Source: Juglans regia
Lineage: Eukaryota > Streptophyta > Magnoliopsida > Fagales > Juglandaceae
Assembly (NCBI RefSeq): GCF_001411555.2
Contig: NC_049903.1
Span: 16,597,234 to 16,661,233 of the forward strand
Length of the DNA: 64,000 bases
Reading direction: 5' to 3'
This document shows, in pieces, positions 59,778 through 64,000 of this stretch. Numbering within the stretch: position 1 is the stretch's first letter; each line of letters begins with the position of its first letter. A program made the translations under genes and the position numbers. The notes under the pieces were generated by a model. It made no database searches. It saw nothing but the letters and a program-made list of their open reading frames with translations, and was not told where the DNA came from.

Positions 59778-60016
59778 AGCAGTGCTACTCCCACCATTGG
59801 GAGCTCCCGCTAGGGCTCCTGCTAGTGGTTTTAGGATCATGAGTTTTATTTTTTTTTTGTATTTTTTTAACACATTTAAATATATTTTAAAAAATAAAAA
59901 AAATTTATAATATTATTAAAAAATACTTACTTAATCATTAAGTAAAAAAAAAATTAAAAAAAAAACTCATAGCGGTAAAAACTAGCGGTAGAAGCTAGCA
60001 GTAAGAATAGTATTTT
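59778..60016. mobile_element. MITE family M3, copy 2
   Basis: Its core TACTTACTTAATCATTAAGT is shared with 39323-39578. Termini: GAGCAGTGCTACTCCCACCA left; AGCAGTAAGAATAGTATTTT right. Confidence 0.7.
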
Positions 60017-60401
60017 CCTTTATTAATCATGTCTTAATAAGTCAACTTTTTTTTATCCGAACCAATTTATATTAAATTCAATTTCGCTAATTTTGTGTCG
60101 TATTCGTGTTAGGTTCACTAGCTGTGTCAAATATTGCCACCTCTACTAACTAGACTTACATGAAGCTAGGAAAACTATGGGCAGGAAGGGGGATTTTTTT
60201 TCTTTGGATTAAAAATGTTAGTGAGAAAATAACAAAAATCCATGATTTTTTTTCTTCTTGATCAGATATTTGTACCCGGGAAGGGGTTTTGCAGCGGCGC
60301 CTTTTTGTCAATATCCCTACGTACCGAAGTTGAAAGAGGAGCTTAACGCACCCGGGCCCTGATCACCTGCATGCTACACTCAGGGAAGGCACCCCATATA
60401 A

Positions 60402-60434
<33 letters not shown>

Positions 60435-60724
60435 GTACTGGTAAATATTACAGATGTCCAATTTGCAATGTTGTACCCAAACAATCAATGATCATGTGCA
60501 TCTTCCTAATTAAGATCGGCGTAAGATTGTAGCACATTACCTATGTTTTGCCATCTTAATAAACAATTAAATTTGGACGAATGATACCATCAAGTGCACC
60601 TTCTATTAAGATCTAAAGGGCTATGATTAACTTATATTACATATTGTTTACCATCTAATTAACTATATGAATTGGACCAATATTACTATTTGAGAAAAGG
60701 TAATAATATTAGAGAACGGTTACT
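60017..60724. other. Intergenic DNA
   Basis: A small GC-richer stretch (60270-60395, including CGCACCCGGGCCCTGATCAC) precedes a (TA)n tract at 60401-60434. Nothing coding recognised. Confidence 0.5.
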
Positions 60725-60991
60725 ATGCCGTCACAATTATATCGCTCACTTTGTCCCCATTAATGTCGCACCACAACCATGGTGTGCCCCGTAACTTGTT
60801 AAAAAAATTAAAAACACAAATATAAAAGTAATAGAGGAAATTTAGAGTTTCAGTCTTCTTCTTTAATGTTTTCAGATGCCAATTTGTTTTGAGTATATAT
60901 ATATATATATTGTAATAAACCATGCATGTGGCACCACATGATTGTGGTGTCACGTAAATGAGACAAAGTGAGTGGTATAACTGAAACGACA
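60725..60991. mobile_element. Foldback element with about 60-bp terminal inverted repeats
   Basis: The left arm (60728-60788) holds CACTTTGTCCCCATTAATGT and CACCACAACCATGGTGTGCC. The right arm (60930-60991) holds GGCACCACATGATTGTGGTG and GAGACAAAGTGAGTGGTATA. They are imperfect inverted repeats. The interior is AT-rich with a (TA)n run. Confidence 0.72.
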
Positions 60992-62311
60992 TAATAACAA
61001 CTCTCATAATATTAGTGCTTTAAGAGTGCAATATCTCAATTCCGGCGGCCGATTACATATTTAGGCAATATCATTCATATAAAGTTAGACATCAATTAAA
61101 TGTGAAAAATACTGTATTTCCTCAGGTTAATTTGTAGAAGGTATTAACTCAGCTCTCACTGTCACTAAAGACAAGTAGATCTTTCATGAGTCGAGGCAGC
61201 ATATTGCAGTATTAAAATTGCGACCCTTGCACTATCATTAAACACTTTGAAATATTTTCTGTCTCACCATATATATTAATGCATATATATATATATATAT
61301 GCATGCACCAGTACTCACGCAAGCATTATTAACTCGCAGTGCACACTTCCAATTTTGAAGCTCATGCCTAAAAGGCGTAGGGATCGAGTACTAGAAGAAT
61401 AAGGGACATTGTATTGATCAGCTTCTAATTGCCCACGAAGATCACATGCATGCATCTATCCTTTTCTGAGAGTCATATGATATATATAATATGCAACCAT
61501 CTTGTCTTGGACGGGACGTATTTATATATATATGCTTTACCCTTGATTTATATAAACCCAACAAAAAATAAACATGCATTAAGTTTTAACTTAGTTTTTT
61601 AAAAATAAAGTTTTAACTCAAATAATTTATTCTTCCTCGTATTAATAAGGCTGGGGATATATATATATATATATGGATTTTGAAATTCATGAGTGCTTCA
61701 TTTGCAATTATTCAAGAAAAAATTAAGAAATATTAAAAGAAATACAATTTGTTAAAAGATAGTATTAATTATTAATTGAAATATATCTAAAGTATCTAAA
61801 TTCAAAGAAAATATATCTAAAATCTCTTGTTCATTCAAAATCTAAAGAAATGTTATATATTATATTCTCGTCCTATTTTGATCATATTAAACAGTATGTA
61901 GCATATTTATTATTATTAGATGATAAATAAATATGTAATAAATTATCATTTAATGATATTAAATATACTACATCTTATTTAATGAGATAAAAATAAAATG
62001 ATATATAAAATTTTCTATATACATAAAGACGTTGCGTTTTAGAGAGTTTAGAGATCAGTGCATTTTGAAATTTTAAGTATACTTAAAAAGTTAAAAGGAA
62101 TATTTTAACGAAAAGAAAAGGAAAAGAAATGAAGTGAGATCAGTTCACGATGATGACTGATTAAAGAGTTATTACAAACTAATGAGTATAGTAATAATTA
62201 GGAGATGGGTGAGTTTTGATGAGTACCAGGAAAAGTCAAAAGCAGTGGAGCGCTGTTGGTGGGTGATGGAAAAGACAGGCATTGCGTGTGTGCCTGTGTT
62301 TGTGTGTGTAT
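60992..62311. other. AT-rich intergenic DNA
   Basis: Short TA tracts near 61281-61300 and 61658-61673. No recognised gene or RNA. Confidence 0.6.
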
Positions 62312-62314
62312 ATG

Positions 62315-62377
<63 letters not shown>

Positions 62378-62378
62378 C
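62312..62378. repeat. Compound (TA)n-(GA)n microsatellite
   Basis: A (TA)n run to about 62350 switches to (GA)n up to about 62378. It is preceded by a GTGTGT-type stretch. Open frames on both strands across it are artefacts. Confidence 0.95.
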
Positions 62379-63349
62379 AGAACTGGCAGAACCCAATGCG
62401 ATGCAAACCCCACCATTATGACAGCAGAAGCATAGGGATTCTCTAAGGGTCACTTTCTCAGCAAGAATGATGGGAGAGAGGGGATATGTTGGGCTTTTCC
62501 CTTTGAGCATTCCATGCAAATAAATGGGTGTGAAAGAACATGGCCATGCAATTTCGACAAGAAAAGTCAGTACATATATATAATGTATGTATGTATGTAT
62601 AGAGAAAAACAAGAATCTCCCAAATAAACGTGTGAAGGCCTCGGAAAAACAAGCTGATCTATCTATCTATCTATCCACCAGCTTACTGATACTGACTATT
62701 ACAAGTGCTGCTTGACCTCACTGTCCATTCATTTTTTCTATTTCATAATCTCTGTGCCTGCTCAGTGCTTGTCCTTTACTTGCACCCCCACCATTTTAGC
62801 TGCACTGCCACTGATGATCATGAGCATTGTTCCACACTCCCCATGCCATCTTGTTCAACTTCTCTTTTAATGCTTACTTTTATAGATCCAGAAGGAAGAT
62901 CAAAGGATCGAAATCATGTACAATATGCGATGATCCTCACAATTCCTATTCCCGACATAAATATATATAATGGAAAGTGAAAAATACTTAAAATGTGCTT
63001 GCTTGCTACATATATTATATATATAATATTACGTGTGAATGAAAATTATATAATTTAAGAATATTATTATAAGTAATCAACGTTTGAATTTTTAAGTCAT
63101 GATTTGGAAATATCGTTACCTTGACTTGTTCAATTTGGAGCTGCTTTCTTTTCGGATAATTAAAACTTTATTAATACTGTAATATATAAGTAGCGTGTTT
63201 TTTTTTTTTTTTTACCAGTTTCAACGATTAATTAAACATTAATTTACATTGATTGTCAAATTGTTATTTTGGCACCGTACGTTTAATATATCTTGTTCAT
63301 TTAACCACATGTTGTTCTACATACATCATATTTAATTAAGAATAATTCT
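62379..63349. other. Intergenic DNA
   Basis: A less AT-rich stretch at 62390-62540 lacks a recognisable coding or microRNA motif. GTAT repeats lie near 62585-62600 and ATCT repeats near 62659-62677. The frame at 62705-62980 has no known domain. Confidence 0.5.
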
Positions 63350-63500
63350 ACATACAATTGTGAAGTGCGTAAACGTCGTGTAATCGTTTTGAAAAAAAGT
63401 GGAGACCACTATTAAAAAATTAATTTTTTTTATATAGATTCTATGTTTTATTCATTTTTTTCAAAATAATTACGCGGTGGTTACACAATTCACAGTTATA
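63350..63500. mobile_element. MITE family M4, copy 2
   Basis: Left arm CAATTGTGAAGTGCGTAAAC; right arm GCGGTGGTTACACAATTCAC. The arrangement is the same as at 49138-49283. Confidence 0.72.
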
Positions 63501-63854
63501 AATATATTTTCTCTTTAATTAATTAATGTCTCAAGGGTTGAAGTAGTAGTAGTTTTGTATATAAATATGCCTATATAGAATTTCCAAAAAATGTCTTAAT
63601 GTATCTGCGTTTTCCCTATTTCAATTAACAAATTGCATATGTGATTTTTGTATAGTAAAATTAATAATATCATGAAGACTATAACTCAAGAATTTCATGA
63701 GGGCTTCGATCGATCTCTAGGCCGGAGTTAATTTTTGGAATGTTGTTTTTAATTTGAGTCATCCTACGCCTTAAAATTAAAAGGTTTTGTGTTATAATAT
63801 TTTCTCCGGAAGATTTAAATGAGGGAATCATAACATGACAACCTTTATATGGGA
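63501..63854. other. AT-rich intergenic DNA
   Basis: Nothing recognised. Confidence 0.5.
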
Positions 63855-64000
63855 AAGGAAAATGCTGGTCATCCCGCTGGGAATTTTTTTTTTTTTTTTT
63901 TACTTGGTGATTAAAGAATTATTTTTTAATGATGTTAAGACAATTTAGAATTCAAATGTCTAGTGAAAAATAAGTTCTGAGAATCCGGTTTCAACAAATC
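63855..64000. mobile_element. Partial MITE of family M3 (reverse), cut by the window edge
   Basis: TACTTGGTGATTAAAGAATT and TTTTTTAATGATGTTA are the complement of the M3 core region. The other end is beyond the window. Confidence 0.5.

Noticed and set aside
62400..62560. Possible microRNA precursor
   Set aside because: I compared the stretch by eye with the common conserved plant microRNA sequences I remember and found no match, and no clear long hairpin.
62172..62652. Frames of 146 and 79 codons across a microsatellite
   Set aside because: Both strands are open only because (TA)n and (GA)n repeats contain no stop in these phases.

Overview
The window is nuclear DNA from a flowering plant, almost certainly a woody eudicot. 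It has three intron/exon-type plant genes (a PPR protein, a short-chain dehydrogenase, a group IIe WRKY factor) in AT-rich DNA full of retrotransposons, Helitrons, MITEs and (TA)n microsatellites. Several MITE families, notably those with a core like TCATCTCATCTAATCATTAC, look like families I associate with Fagales (walnut, hickory, oak, chestnut). That placement is inference from memory, not a search.

Region by region. 1-6.2 kb: a decayed LINE on the minus strand (ORF1 with DUF4283 and a zinc knuckle, ORF2 with endonuclease and reverse transcriptase), split by a solo LTR with a perfect 5-bp target duplication. 6.5-15.1 kb: a gene island with a single-exon PPR gene (+) converging on a six-exon SDR gene (-). 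From memory, the same two families are neighbours in Arabidopsis (At4g20770/At4g20760), suggesting conserved microsynteny. 15.5-19.1 kb: a MITE-like element, a 92-bp direct repeat pair, and a plus-strand DUF4283 relic. 19.1-38.2 kb: one old Copia element (-), whose RNase H, reverse transcriptase, integrase and gag/PBS pieces are separated by later insertions: a complete non-autonomous long-LTR element (20.5-27.6 kb), a solo LTR of the same family (28.1-31.1 kb), a hAT relic, and a 4.9-kb Helitron (33.0-37.9 kb) that carries a receptor-kinase fragment. The Helitron is itself inserted beside the 3' end of a second Helitron. 43.6-46.8 kb: a three-exon WRKY gene (-), like Arabidopsis WRKY14/WRKY35. 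47-64 kb: no supported gene; it holds MITEs, foldback elements and many (TA)n tracts.

The three host genes have no shared pathway: an organellar RNA-processing type PPR, a probable NAD(P)-dependent oxidoreductase, and a W-box-binding transcription factor. The main story is the nested transposon stack and one LTR family that inserted three times, two copies having collapsed to solo LTRs. I found no CRISPR, operon or defence-type system, and no tRNA, rRNA or known microRNA that I could recognise.
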